A DNA stretch of 64,000 nt from Undaria pinnatifida (GCA_012845835.1 JABAKD010000028.1:13920648-13984647), one strand, 5' to 3'. Numbered from the stretch's first letter, positions 9,760-20,685 are shown. Program-made: numbers and translations. Notes: a model not told the origin generated them from the sequence alone.

Positions 9760-10509
9760 GGAGTGTCCCTGCACCTAAAGGACGTCCGCCCGTGGGAGCA
9801 CATCAACGAGTTATTGTCCTGTTAACGCCGGGGAGCTATTACTGCGCACCAAGTTGACCTCAAGAAGCTGAGGGTCGTCAGGCAAGGTGACACCCCTAGC
9901 GCCATCATAAAGGAAGTGGAAACCACCGCCGTTATATGTGGGGTCTACGGCATAGGTCGATACGCCTGTCGTGGCGTGGTGGATAATATCAGCTCGCCGA
10001 AGACCCGGTTATCTCGCGGTCGAGGTATAAAGAACGATACGAAGGGGTGTTAAAACGCGTCTAACTATCGCGACCTAGCAGCACCGCATGCTGCATGACC
10101 GACTGAAGAATTACGCAGGTCCGCATTGCGAGGGAGCTCGTCGGCTCATTGACATTGAAAAATTGAACGTTCAGGCGAATGCTAGACTAGTAGTTCAGTA
10201 GTCGCGGTCCGCAAAGGAGAAGATTAGCGAAAACCTCACCATGAACGAGGCCTGCAGGTCCGCTCGCACGACGTCGAGGTGGCGCCCACGGAAATCATAC
10301 AATTCAGCACATCGCGTCGGATAAATATTTTTGGGGGGATCAGTATTGAGGAGTGTCACGCATCTGTAGGACGCAATGGCGCCCCCTCCGCTATGCGTTG
10401 CGATTTTGGTGGCAAACGAAAAGTCGTATAGCGTCACAGTACCCCCGACGAAGCAGGGGCCGTGTTCTGACAGCGCAAGGCCAGGGTCGACGCCAGAAGC
10501 TTTCTCCAA
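9760..10509 (-). pseudogene. gypsy protease region
   Basis: 10509-10195 encodes LSEHGPCFVGGTVTLYDF and RCAELYDFRGRHLDVVRADL. Just downstream in another frame, 10064-10180 encodes FFNVNEPTSSLAMRTCVI and SVMQHAVLLGRDS. The last motif resembles the end of a retropepsin (hydrophobic-LG-D). A further frame at 9838-9959 encodes GGGFHFLYDG and PQLLEVNLVRSN. An Asp-Ser/Thr-Gly active site was not found, so the protease call rests on position (directly before RT) and the LLGRDS motif. Confidence 0.5.
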
Positions 10510-10689
10510 ACCTTCACGGCGTTTAGTCGGCCGGCATGTCCGAGAAATAGATCGGAAACCCCAAAGGAGGACCTTTGCGAGCGCTGGCCGAGATTAACGG
10601 TCCCGGCCGCGGCGCTTACGGAATTTCGTGGATTCCTGAGTTTCCGGTGCCAGTGCAGAACCGACCAGGAGAGGGCAGGTGGGTCTAGC

Positions 10690-11065
10690 CGGTCTCACTT
10701 TCGTGACCTGCTTCGCGAACCGCAGAAAATGCCTCACCGAGAAAATGTTTTCCTGGCCACTGGCATGGGTTGTTGGCCCTGGGATCATCCGCCTAGAGAC
10801 CAATGCCCACACTGGATCCAGAGGGCTGGTTTTAGCCAAACGCTTGTTGCCGGTACTCAAAAGGTGATTTTTTATGGCTGGGTTCTGCGTGAATTTGGTG
10901 TAGGCCAAATAACAAGGCATCTTGATTTTCCCTGTCTCAAACAACGAAGTCAAAGTTGCGCACGCCTCGACCGATGCGTTTACGTGTGCTTGGGCCAGGC
11001 GACTACATGATGAGCTCCACTGCGCGATGGTCTTTATAAAGCCTTTTCTTTTCGACCATCGTATA
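10690..11065 (-). pseudogene. NADAR (YbiA/DUF1768-like) domain, frameshifted
   Basis: One minus-strand frame (down to 10690) encodes TKFTQNPAIKNHLLSTGNKR, then AKTSPLDPVWAL and SGQENIFSVRHFLRFAKQV. This is the C-terminal half of a NADAR domain: KF.QNP...LL.TG...L...SP.D..W, then GQN.L...R. The frame two bases away, at about 10900-11040, supplies the preceding piece KRIGRGVRNFDFVV followed by a stop and DRENQDALLFG, matching the family's LGR.VRNFD...W pattern. So the domain is split by a frameshift near 10900 and has stops. NADAR proteins include N-glycosidases of riboflavin intermediates and ADP-ribose-related enzymes. It lies upstream of, and on the same strand as, the gypsy protease and RT. 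Whether it was captured by the element or is a host gene fragment cannot be decided here. Confidence 0.7.
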
Positions 11066-11179
11066 TTGCTCCGGGCAAGAGTATGACACGTCATTCACGA
11101 CAAACGACAAAGGAGACGAACAGCGAAAAAGAAGGCTGGGGCTGCCTGAACAACACCACTTTTCCTATGGAGTATTCGA

Positions 11180-11464
11180 GAGTACGGCCAAATGCAGATG
11201 GTGCCAATCCGTCGAAAACCTCGTTGGGGATTTGGGCCTGCAATGTCCCTGTCCGGCAACACCAGACCTCGGCGCGTTTGGCCTGTACTGTCCCCTTCCG
11301 GGAACACCAGGTCTCGGGAGACGCGGCTTCCGACGGGTTCGCACCGTCGGTTTTTGACCCTTTTTCGAGCGCTGTTAAGCGGCCTTTTGCGATTTTTCGC
11401 CAAAGAACGAAGAGGACACGAGGTGACAGACCAGGAGTTTGGACTCGCATCGTGGTCCTGACGC
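11180..11464. repeat. 46-bp tandem repeat, block 1
   Basis: Two units of about 46 bp (pattern CCTGNNNTGTCCC, ACACCAG, CTCGG) lie at about 11236-11325. The same units recur at 11756-11860, on the other side of the MITE at 11465-11734. Minus-strand translation gives repeated peptides such as GLVLPDRDIAGPN. The blocks also share a similar downstream stretch (TTTTGCGATTTTTCGCC here, TTTTGGCCAAAAATCTC there). They may be the leader or gag part of the gypsy element, but I recognise no domain. Confidence 0.6.
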
Positions 11465-11734
11465 GTGCTACGATAGAGGTCCACCACGGTTTTTTCTGGG
11501 GTTCCTCAATTTGGGATCTTAATGCCTCTCCCAACTACTGATTTTGGAAACAAAAATATAACTACTAGACTACTACTACTAGACAAGATGACGAACGATC
11601 CCATGGCCTTGGTACACGACGATAATCATGCAAAAACAAAATTACTTCTTTCTGACGACTTTGGGTTAAGGAGCCCCGTCATTCACAAACGAAAATAGTG
11701 ACTCAGACGAAAAGTGCTGCCTCTATCGTAGCAG
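11465..11734 (+). mobile_element. MITE-like element, copy 1
   Basis: Terminal inverted repeats: GTGCTACGATAGAGG at 11465-11479 and CCTCTATCGTAGC at 11720-11732. The 270-bp body matches the reverse complement of 43403-43671 along its whole length. The match includes a 20-base block with CCCATGGCCTTGGTACACGAC-like sequence in the centre and CCCCGTCA near the right end. No coding capacity. The target duplication is unclear. Confidence 0.7.
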
Positions 11735-12450
11735 CCGGTTGGCCACATACCATTTGGACCATTTGGACCTGCAACGTCCCCGTCTGGGGACACCAACCCT
11801 CGGGACTTTGATCCTGCAGCGACCCTTCTGAGGACACCAGGCCTTGGGAGCACAATGCGAGTCCGAATCCACGGCTGCCCGCCTCGTGGCTTCCTCGCTC
11901 TTTTGGCCAAAAATCTCAAGAAGCTGTTCTGACTGCGCTCCAAGAGGCAGGGGGGTCCTGAGTTGCTTCTGCTTGACGAGATATGCGATTCTTCCGTATA
12001 TACGGGAGTAGCTTTCAGCTGACCGGCCTGGAGGCTGTGGGGTGACCACTGGCCCGTCGCGCAGTGCAGACTCTTCTTGCTGTTCCACTGGTACTGACGT
12101 AGCCTGAAGGACGTGGGTTAGCGTGGTTGAAGACGAAGCAGGGCCAGCAGACCCTGTAGGCGTCTTCAGAAGCGGGGCTCGGGCAGTGGCAACAAAACCT
12201 CCACTCGAGAAGGCTCTTTTTCTTTAGGCCTCTTGAAGAAGGGAGACGAGGTAGCTAATCTTGGTGACTCCTCCTTGATGGAAAAACGGATTGAGCGCCC
12301 GCTGCAAGCGCGAGCAAACACCGGATCGAGCCTCACACAATATTTCGGTGTTTCAGTGTTGGCCTTCCCACACCTCAAACCGACCGTCACCTTGTGATCA
12401 GGAAAAAATAATTAGGATCGGCCTTCCCACGCCTCAAACTGACCGCCTCA
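11735..12450 (-). repeat. 46-bp tandem repeat, block 2, with gag-like low-complexity frames
   Basis: The 46-bp units (11756-11860) are followed by two minus-strand frames, 11723-12088 and 12166-12390. These are charged and Pro/Ser-rich and carry no domain I know. A direct repeat (GGCCTTCCCAC.CCTCAAAC.GACCG) occurs at 12361-12386 and 12420-12445. Location and strand would suit a leader or gag of the gypsy element, but this is a guess. Confidence 0.35.
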
Positions 12451-12634
12451 ACATAGCGAGAGAGAGGAGGGGATGGACACGTTCATAGTCACTATTTTGA
12501 GTTCGCTAAGTATTTGATCAGACGGGGAGAAACACGGGATGCGGGGGCACTCGGTTTGTTGCTTCCCGCCGGTGTATTGTATTGTCAAGGAGTAACTAAC
12601 CTACCACCATCGATATAACACGAGATGCTCGATA

Positions 12635-12885
12635 TAACACGTGATGCATAATCACACATACACTCGGACAATGATTCCGGCGTGATTTTTTAATATAATA
12701 ATGTTTATTTTTCATGTTCGGAGAAGACGATATTTACTTCTCACATTCGAGGCACACGATAAATACAATACAACATCTATCTGGTGGTGCATAATCACAT
12801 ATACATTCGGACAGTGGTTCCGGCGTGTTTTTCTATGAAAAATACAATTAATTTTCATGTTCGAGGAAGACGATATTGTAGAAAC
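12635..12885. repeat. direct repeat, two units of about 144 bp
   Basis: TGCATAATCACA.ATACA, then CGGACA, TTCCGGCGTG, TTTTCATGTTCG and GAAGACGATATT occur at about 12645 and again at about 12788. The second copy is separated from the first by AT-rich sequence. Confidence 0.7.
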
Positions 12886-13415
12886 CAATACGATGGCATT
12901 TCAGTTTATGGATGGTCTGGTTCGATTCATGTTGGATATAGCATGGCATGTACCGTAAAGAACCCTGGGAAGCGCGCGCAGTGACCCTGGGATACGTATG
13001 GGAAGCGAGAAAGAGAGAGAGAAAAGTTGCCAAGTAATATCATTGAACGGGATGAGCGAAAACAAACTAAAGGAAAACGCCGGAGGGTCCCATAGAAAAA
13101 TGTTTACACTCCCCTTCCTGTAGTTGTATTCCCGAAAACAACTTCTAGCAGTGTAGACTATAGTCTACATTTTCAGCTTTTTTGTACTATTCTAGTTGTT
13201 TAAGACCGGGTCTCGCCTTCTCGACGCACCGCGCTGATCTCAAACAGCAATGCACAGCACCGCATCCTATGAAATATATGAAGAAATACATGAAGAAAGA
13301 AGGGTTAAAGTTAATTGAGCCTTAACCCCCGAAGGCATAACGGCGCTTTACGTTGCCGTTGCCGCAGACTCCTGTAACTATGCAACATTGAGATGGCGCC
13401 TATTAAGTCAAGGGT
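12886..13415. other. unassigned spacer
   Basis: AT-rich, with no repeat match or frame that I recognise. Confidence 0.4.
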
Positions 13416-13419
13416 TCTG

Positions 13420-13995
13420 TTCTACACCGTGAACATTACTATTGAAATTGTTATTCGGAAGGCCCGTGCAATATGTGCAGGCGTCCCCGTCCATACTAAA
13501 GGTTCTACTACTAATGCGGGGTCGAATCCTCCCGAGTGCATACTCGTGCTCGTAGGTATTTTTGTTGCGTAACAATTGACGAGCGGAAAGCGCGAAAGCG
13601 TGAGTTGGAAAAATTCGACCAAAATCGAATAATCGACGACCGATTAACAGCCGTAAAATGGGAATGCTGAACCCCATGCGCCACGACAAAATAAAGCCTA
13701 TGTAGCTGGGTGGAGAGGGAGGACACCTGTGACCGCGGCTTGTCCAGAAGGTCGCTCAGAATAAAACCTCTTACGGGTTGAGCTGGAGAGTCAACGTGAT
13801 GGTTAAGAAATTGTATGACATCAGGACATACAGCAGGGAAGCATGGTCTATAGAAGCTGCATACGGTAATGCAGTACAGGTAAGTAATGGAGAGTACCTG
13901 AGCAGAAGCCGCACCGAGGTCAAGGGAGCATAGCCTCCCCGAGTTCTAATACTGTACTACTCATGCTCGTGGGACTGTTTCTAGGCCCAATCGTC
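13420..13995. repeat. dispersed repeat family D, copy 1
   Basis: Matches 57780-58100 in the same orientation. Shared landmarks in order: CCGAGTGCATA, ATTGAC.AGCGGAAAGCGCGA (one base apart), GCGTGAGTT, GGGAATGCTGAACCC, ATGCGC, CACC.GTGACC, GGCTTGTCCAGAAG. Each copy has a B-box-like motif (here GGGTCGAATCCTCCC near 13517; there GAGTTCAAGCCCCAC), hinting at a tRNA-derived origin. Confidence 0.65.
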
Positions 13996-14199
13996 TAAGA
14001 CGTGTCTTAAAATAGGTCTTAATCCGTTTTTTTTAGGAGGACCGTCTTACTCGCTATCTCGCGTCTTGAGACACACGTCTTATAATCGTCTTGGAATATA
14101 CCAGGCGCAGCTTAAGGCTTCCTAGAAGATCGATACGACCGAAGCGAGCTGTGAAAACCAAGCTAGAACAACATCTGAATCGACGGCCCCAGCTGATTT

Positions 14200-15206
14200 A
14201 TTTGAATATGCTTTTAGCCGGTGTCCAAGGGTTTTACCCCGTCACCGGGGATATTGCACCCGGTTTCGCGGATGACATTGTATGTGGTTAAAATATTTTG
14301 AAAAAGCATCACACCCCGCGCACTCTCTCCAAGCTCGCACATGAATAGCTTCCACCAAATTAGCATAATCCTAGTTTGTCCAAACGCCCCACTCACAATC
14401 GAAAACAGCCAGAGTAATAAACACCTATACGCAGTTGATATCACGTCATTATCTTTCTGACCATCCATGACGTAGTTTTCAATTATTTTTCCCTCGAACC
14501 CCCCCCCCTTCAACGCCCCCTCTTTTCCAACCACCCGCACGATCGCCTAGACCTAGCACCACGCGTACAACAAGCCCCTACATATCATTGATCTCACAGC
14601 CGAAGTGTATTTGAATATTATTTGTGACCTAAACCTGCTAAAAAATCTCCCCCCGCCCCCGCCCCCCCCCCCCTTTCGCTCTCCCTTACTCAAACGCCCC
14701 ACCAAATATCGAAATCCGCCAGATAAATAAACACTTTACGCACAGGATATCACCTCATTACCTTTCGAAAGCCATCCATGCCGCTGCTTTCCTCCCCCCC
14801 CCGCCCCGAACGCCCCCTTCTTCCCCATCACCCACACCATCGCCTAGACCTAGCACCACACGTATAACAAACCCCTCACCTAAAACCCTTCCTTCCCCCT
14901 CCCCCCCCCTCCCCCGCCCTCCCCCCCAACCCATCCCAACCCCACCCCCTCGAACACTCCACCCTCTCTCTACTCACTGATTGCACGACTTACCCCAGGA
15001 TATACATGATAAACTGATGCATAATTTCCAAAACCGTCACATTTATCCCCTCAAAATAATGTATAGTTTCCACGCACATATTGAGCTGCCCAACACGCCC
15101 CCCCCCCGCCCCCCCCCCCCCCCCCCAACAATAAACTGGTGCCAAAACCGTCAGATTTATCCCCTTGAAAGGATTATAACTTACATGCACAAATTGCCCC
15201 CCCCTT

Positions 15207-15237
<31 letters not shown>

Positions 15238-15600
15238 AAACCCGCTCGTTTTTGATCAAAACCAGGCCCCCACGTCCTTCAAAACTCCGCCCCCCCCCCT
15301 CACCGGTTATTCGACTTACAAGATTCACTTGATAAAAGGATACATTTCCCTTCACAGCTGTCAGATTTGGTCCCCCTCAGAAACGGGTTTTATAGTTTCC
15401 ACGCACAGACTGACTAAAATCACCCTGTTGACCCTGATAGCTACACTGTGGTTGTAAGGGGGGTCGCCGACCTATATCCTTAATGAGGACACACAACTCG
15501 TAATACGCGCGATCGGAGTATCACACACAGCTTGCAAAGATGAGTTTCGACGAAATCTTCGATCTCACAGCTGGAGTGTATTTTCATATTTTATAATGTT
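14200..15600 (-). repeat. dispersed repeat family A array with long C-tracts
   Basis: Tandem, degenerate units read on the minus strand as GATATCANNT, TTTATTACTCTGGC, GATTTCGAT, GTGGGGCGTTT, followed by G-runs. On the plus strand the G-runs appear as C-tracts, the longest being 28 C at 15207-15234. The right end (15290-15600) carries the AGCTTGCAAAGATGAG, TCGATCTCACAGCTG and GTCGCCGACCTATATCC landmarks. The whole array is the inverted counterpart of 48950-50330. Frames here are poly-Pro artefacts. Confidence 0.75.
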
Positions 15601-15603
15601 GGA

Positions 15604-16300
15604 CCCTGTTTACAAACAGAGGATAGCCTCCTACAGGCCTCTCTACTGGGCAAGTTTCACGTTGGTCCATTCACTTGCATTTGATAAGCTCTCGCGTTCA
15701 TCCCGATAGCCACGATCATAACCGAGCCCCAGGCGCGGATAACTGCAGTTTATCATCCCCTTACTCTGTTGCGCACACACCCTCAAATACCTGTGAAGCC
15801 ATTTTTATTCCGTTTCTTTATTATAGATCTTATACCTTGTTAGTATCCCAGTGCAAACCATAACATAAGCCCACCATGATGAGCCTTACATGTAGAAATA
15901 TGGATGATTCGGGGAAGCACCGGTTCCACGGTCTAGAACACGACTCGAAGACGTGGCTCTTCAAAGGTCACTCCCACACCTCTACCTTGCGAGGATACGA
16001 AGCTTCTGCCGACGACACATTTATGAGGAATTCAGGCGCTGTTTGCAGACACAGGACGCCATCTTGCAAGTCTCTCTACCAGGCAGGTTCCACGTTGGTC
16101 ACTCGCATGTAATAGAGAAGTTCTTGTATTAATGTCACTAACCACGAACATAACTGAGTGCGAGGCGCGGAAAAAGCAGTTCATCCTCCCCTATTCACTT
16201 ACGCACACGCCTTCGAAGGTATGTGAAACCCCTTTATGCCATTTTCGTATCCTAGATTCTTTTACGTGTTAATCTCCCAGGGCAATACCATAACAAAGGC
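15604..16300. repeat. two tandem units of about 430 bp
   Basis: The series TGTTT.CA.ACA, CTCTCTAC, CACGTTGGTC, CTCGCAT/TTGCAT, AT...TAACCGAG/TAACTGAG, GGCGCGGA, GCACAC.CC.TC and CCATAACA is found at 15612-15860 and again at 16036-16295. The 15861-15990 part of unit 1 matches 4186-4335. Confidence 0.65.
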
Positions 16301-16539
16301 CTCACCACCACACTGCGCCGTCCATGCACACCTATCCAACACAGCATCCCTTCTACTCCCCACTCTCTGGCGAGTTCATCGGTTCCAACAGAGACACTCT
16401 TCATCCTATCGTTTTGCGTGCTTGTAAGTTTTGAGGTTCTTGGGGGGATGAGATCCCGTGCTCTCGGCGTGGTGGTATCGCTCTATTTCAAATTACTTGT
16501 AAATAACGAGACTCAGGTAGAGGAGGGAGGAGAGATCTA

Positions 16540-16850
16540 GGCTGCTGTGTTGTAGTATCACACTACATCATTGAAGTATCATTGTACTATCATACTCTAT
16601 CATTGTAGTATCGTTGTAGCATCACACTCTATATCACTGTAGTATCATGCTCTTCACTGTAGTAGCATTGTATGTGGTGCCACGCCCTCATTTTCACTTC
16701 CGGGTCTGAGCTATCATAACAGACATAACAGACATAACAGACATACTAGACATACTAGACATACTAGACATACTAGACATACTAGACATACTAGACATAT
16801 TATACATATTATCGTGCTATCATATTAGGCTATAACCTCATACTATCATA
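16540..16850. repeat. ATCACTGTAGT-rich stretch and 9-bp tandem repeat
   Basis: 16545-16670 is a loose series of TATCATTGTAGTATCA-like words. 16713-16800 is a clean 9-bp tandem repeat: about three ATAACAGAC units followed by about seven ATACTAGAC units. Confidence 0.9.
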
Positions 16851-16859
16851 CTCGTCAAG

Positions 16860-18240
16860 CACGAGTGACTATGTACCTCATTGAAAAAACACGTTAAGGC
16901 GATATGTTTGGCGCAGTGTAGCTAACCATCCCAACGGGGATTCATACCGTGAGATCAAACAGCACTTTTGAAATCTGGAAAGAAAGCCTATCACCGCAAG
17001 AAGCATGGGGGTCACTCGCGCGAGTGACCCCGAGATATCACTAAACAAAGTCCCAGAACGAACCCTCCTACCGTAGAATTGGTCGTGGTGGGGTAGAGAT
17101 GCAGGGGTTTCCAACGCTTGACGTGCTGGAGACTCGTTCAGGACAACATATAAGTTTCCTTGATAATGTTGCAGAGACCAGTGTCAGAGGTAAGCGTGAC
17201 CGGGTAGGGAAGGGGGGGGGGGTGGTCCCCATCAGCAATCCTGGAGCCATCACCCGTCCTAAATGTCACACAGAACCGTAACACCTCATCGGCTAATGCG
17301 CTACAAACAATGTACCACACAACAGCCCTAACAAAACCTAACAGCTGGCTTGCGCACATGTCACCTTATAAAAATTGGAGCCATACGAAGCACAGTGACG
17401 TGTTCCTGTATCAACTGCAATACCCCGAAGTCATCAGTGTCGTTTAATCCTCTGGACGCCTAACCCCTGGCACGTACTCTGTTGGTTCGAATCTCTATGT
17501 GCCCACCCTGTCTGTGTCGTATGTGCTTAATTGCGCTTTTATGTCTGTTGGTAGTATTCCTTATTCCACAAAAGCTGTGACTACCAGACCTCCCCAAGGG
17601 AGAGTCGTTCGAAGCGACAAAAGCTACGATCATGCCGAATGAATATCTTATGTTTGTTTCCCCCCACCCAGGCACGGTCGTTTGGTGATACTGAAGGCAT
17701 ACCCAAAATGGTTAATCAGCTTCCAAACGCTCGTCTATAGCTATTAAACACGATGAAGCACCACGTTAGGGTAACTGAATAGCCGTAGATGCAGAGTACA
17801 CGACGATAAAAGGATGACTATCGACCGTTTAGAAACCGGAAAGGAGTCGAAGATACGACTACTCAAAACACAAGAGGAAAAACAACGCTACAGACTACCG
17901 CACACCTCGTGACGAGGCTCAGACGCCTCTGGAGATAATTGACCCCGTCAAAGATACGAGAAGGGGAGACTTTGATGGAGGATATGTGGGACCCTCTTGC
18001 GCATGTGAGCTCTTTGCACGTTTGACCGAGGTAATCAAGGGTCAACACCAAGATGTTCTAGGGTATACACTGTAGCAGTACCCAATGGAGAATACTATGT
18101 GCCCAATGCACGAAGGAGCACCTTGTACGAGAGTCCAACGGGCGGAGATGAAAACTCATCGCACGAAGGACCGCACTGTAGGAGGCTCACAAAAGGCTCT
18201 TTCAGTGTGTTTCGAACGGGAAGATACCAAGAAACCAAGT
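16860..18240. other. unassigned region
   Basis: Short overlapping frames on both strands, none with a motif I recognise. A short G-run lies at about 17212-17222. No repeat match found by eye. Confidence 0.35.
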
Positions 18241-18245
18241 GTATT

Positions 18246-18700
18246 GCAGAATACCAGCCAGCGACTGAACGTCTGTGCATGGGACACAGGGCACAAGAAA
18301 AGGAGCACACCGCAGAAAGCCATAGGCAGGCTAATCGTTTTGCGCCTGACACAAAGCATACCGGGGTTTCGCACTAGGACACCAGGAAACGGGTACCATC
18401 CGAGCGAAGAAAAGAGGTGAACTCCAGAATACCAGCCAGCGGAGGAACGTCTGTGCATGGGAAGCTTTATCAGGTACACAAGGAAAGGGACACACAGCAA
18501 AAAATCGTCGACAGGTTAAAGCGTTGTGCGCCTCAAACAAAGAGTGCCGGGGTTTCCAACTAGGTCAACAGAATATGTAGTACCATCCGAACTTTTCATA
18601 TGATCATAGTTGCACTGCAGAATACCAGCCGACGGCTGAATACCTGTGCATGGAACGCCGGACGCATATTACTAAAACAAAACATATATGATAAGGTTTT
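18246..18700. repeat. tandem repeat of about 180-190 bp, three copies
   Basis: AGAATACCAGCC followed by TGTGCATGG starts units at about 18246, 18424 and 18616. Between them, GCGCCT.ACACAAAG or GCGCCTCAAACAAAG and GCCGGGGTTTC recur. The third unit is cut short. Confidence 0.75.
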
Positions 18701-18719
18701 TCGTCCAGTAAATACAGCA

Positions 18720-19450
18720 TGACGACACAGGGGGGGAGCACACTTCAAGAAGCATGCGAGGGGCTCCACTGGCTACGTCCGAGTTGCGTGCAGTACCCCG
18801 CGATCCCGTCCCCCGGTCAGATGGCGCTAAATACACCAGGATCCGCGGCTGCCGCCCCTGAAAATGTTGTCAAAAGAGAACAGAAGGGAAATCTAAAAAG
18901 GGCCCGGATCGTCGAGGAAGCGTACGATACATGAGTCGGGCAAAGAGACCCCGGTAGTTTTCCCGAGCCACCAGAGTCCGCAGCGGTCGATGATGATGTC
19001 GGTGGTGTGTGATGGTCTGATGCTGGAGTAGGAATCTGTATGGCAGTAGAGTTCGATCTTGGCACGATGCGCTCCGGTGGACAGGGAGCTTCTCGCATAT
19101 AGAGGTGGTCCCGGTCGCGGCAGGGACTACGGCAAGAGACAGGGGGTCTTGAGTACTACGGCTGAGGGTGGTTCTCGGTTGGAGGGCTGTGGAAGACGTA
19201 CATTTGAGGAGGCGGTCGAACAGTGGCGAAGCGTAGAAGATCTTGATCTCGTGGATGCCGAGGGCAGGCTGACAAACCATAGTCTTGAGAAGTCCAAAGA
19301 GTTCCTGCGGCAGCGGCGGAACGATTGCGGGTACGTGAAGGTACCACGCCTGACGAGGAAAATGAAGCGGTCAACACCGAGCCACCTTAGAAACCGCTGT
19401 GCTGCCGGTTGGCCTGACTGCCAAACCAGAGGGGGCACCAGCGGTCACGG
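18720..19450. other. GC-rich region open on both strands
   Basis: The plus frame 19059-19652 and minus frames 18870-19280 and 19371-20042 overlap. None shows a domain or motif I know. High GC content and the adjoining minisatellite explain much of the openness, so I do not call a gene. Confidence 0.3.
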
Positions 19451-19479
19451 TGGCTTGATAGGAGCTAAACGACGGTACG

Positions 19480-20030
19480 GCGGCAAAGTCTTGAGCAGAT
19501 TTCTGGCGGACGGAAGCGCTGTAAGCCGGTTCGTCGGCGGAGTTTTGAATATAATGCAAGCTGTGGAAGCGCTGGTGGGCGATACGGCCGCGCGGGGTGG
19601 TGAGTCTGCGGGGCGATTGAGAGGCGATATTTTGAGAATAGTACGGGCTTAGAGAAACACTGCAGACCGATTCTGCGGCGGGATATTCAACGTGATCGGG
19701 GCCAGTGACAGCGCTGCGAGGCGAGTCGGCGGCGAGGTCTTGGACAAAACTGGAGCCGGTGGAAGCGCTTCGAGGCGAGTCGGTGGCGGTATCTTGAACA
19801 TAATTGGAGCCGGCGGAAGCTCTGCGAAGAGAGTGGGCGGCGGGGTCTCGGGCGTAACTTGGCCAGGCGGAAGCGCTGTGAAGCGAGTCGGCCGCGGGGG
19901 TTGAACGTAACTCGAACTTTCGGAACCGTGGCGAGGCCGGTCGGCAGCGGTCTGTTGAACGGGACTTGAGCTGGCGGAAGGGATACGGAATGAATTGGCG
20001 GTGGGGTATCGGAAATAACGTGGGCGGGCG
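19480..20030. repeat. 60-bp minisatellite, about nine degenerate units
   Basis: On the plus strand, units have the pattern GGAAGCGCT.CGAGGCGAGTCGG followed by CGG.G.TCTTG. Because the unit is a multiple of three, several frames on both strands stay open and each shows a 20-residue repeat, for example DSPRSASTGSSFVQDLA on the minus strand and AGGSASRRVGGGILN on the plus strand. I cannot say which frame, if any, was ever translated. Confidence 0.75.
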
Positions 20031-20186
20031 GAAGACAAACACCCTCGTTCCCTGCGGTCATAGGCTTTCGTGCTGTATGAAATGTACGATAAGACTCCGC
20101 AATGGGATAGTTAGCAAGCTGCTCAAAACCATTAGCTTGAAGGGTTTTGTCCGAGAGGAACAGAGTCACTCGTGCGGGAATGATGA

Positions 20187-20328
20187 TATGATAGTATGAT
20201 ATGATAGTATGATATGATAGTATGATATGATAGTATGATATGATAGTATGATATGCTAGTATGATATGATAGTATGATATGATAGTATGATATGATAGTA
20301 TGATATGATAGTATGATATGATATGATA
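20187..20328. repeat. 13-bp tandem repeat (GATAGTATGATAT)n
   Basis: About ten or eleven near-perfect copies of a 13-bp unit, with one T-to-C variant (GATATGCTAGTATG) in the middle. Confidence 0.95.
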
Positions 20329-20685
20329 TCTCACACCCGGTAGAGAGAAAGGGGCTATGATATCTTAACATCCCCCCTACCTCAGCCTTGGTCACCAGTA
20401 AGAACAGTAATAGGCCAGTAAACACAGTAACCACAGTAAGCACAGTAAGCACAGCAATATACCAGCCAAGGGGATGACGTCGACTCTTGGACATAGTGCC
20501 ACCGACATAAGCTACCGGAAAAAGGCGTAAAACTACCCCGCCTCTTCCCGTCCCCAGAGAACCAACTTACTTGTACATGACGACAATGATCCAAGCGACG
20601 AACTCTTCACGAGAATAAAATGCCATCGCAGCTCACGTCAGTTCCTTGAACTTGGTGTTGCATGACGGCTACGAGACGTGCCGTG

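Larger units (their letters stand above)
4870..11094 (-). mobile_element. degenerate Ty3/gypsy-type LTR retrotransposon
   Basis: Read on the minus strand from right to left, the recognisable order is NADAR-like domain, protease region, RT, RNase H, low-complexity linker, H2C2 finger with integrase core, GPY/F module, chromodomain-like segment and a C-terminal module. RNase H before integrase is the Ty3/gypsy order. Stops and frameshifts break the frame repeatedly, and several catalytic residues are replaced. I could not find a convincing LTR pair, primer-binding site or target duplication, so the outer limits are those of recognisable coding sequence only. The leader or gag may extend to about 12.4 kb. 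The SER/THR/PRO-rich linker and the tail beyond the chromodomain are unlike fungal chromoviruses and suggest a stramenopile lineage. Confidence 0.85.

Noticed and set aside
14981-15457. 158-residue plus-strand frame with polyproline
   Set aside because: Created by C-tracts in repeat family A. The inverted copy at 49 kb does not keep the frame.
18246-18700. Regular repeats suggestive of a CRISPR array
   Set aside because: Units are about 180 bp and are diverged throughout, with no short conserved repeat separated by unique spacers. The DNA is eukaryotic.
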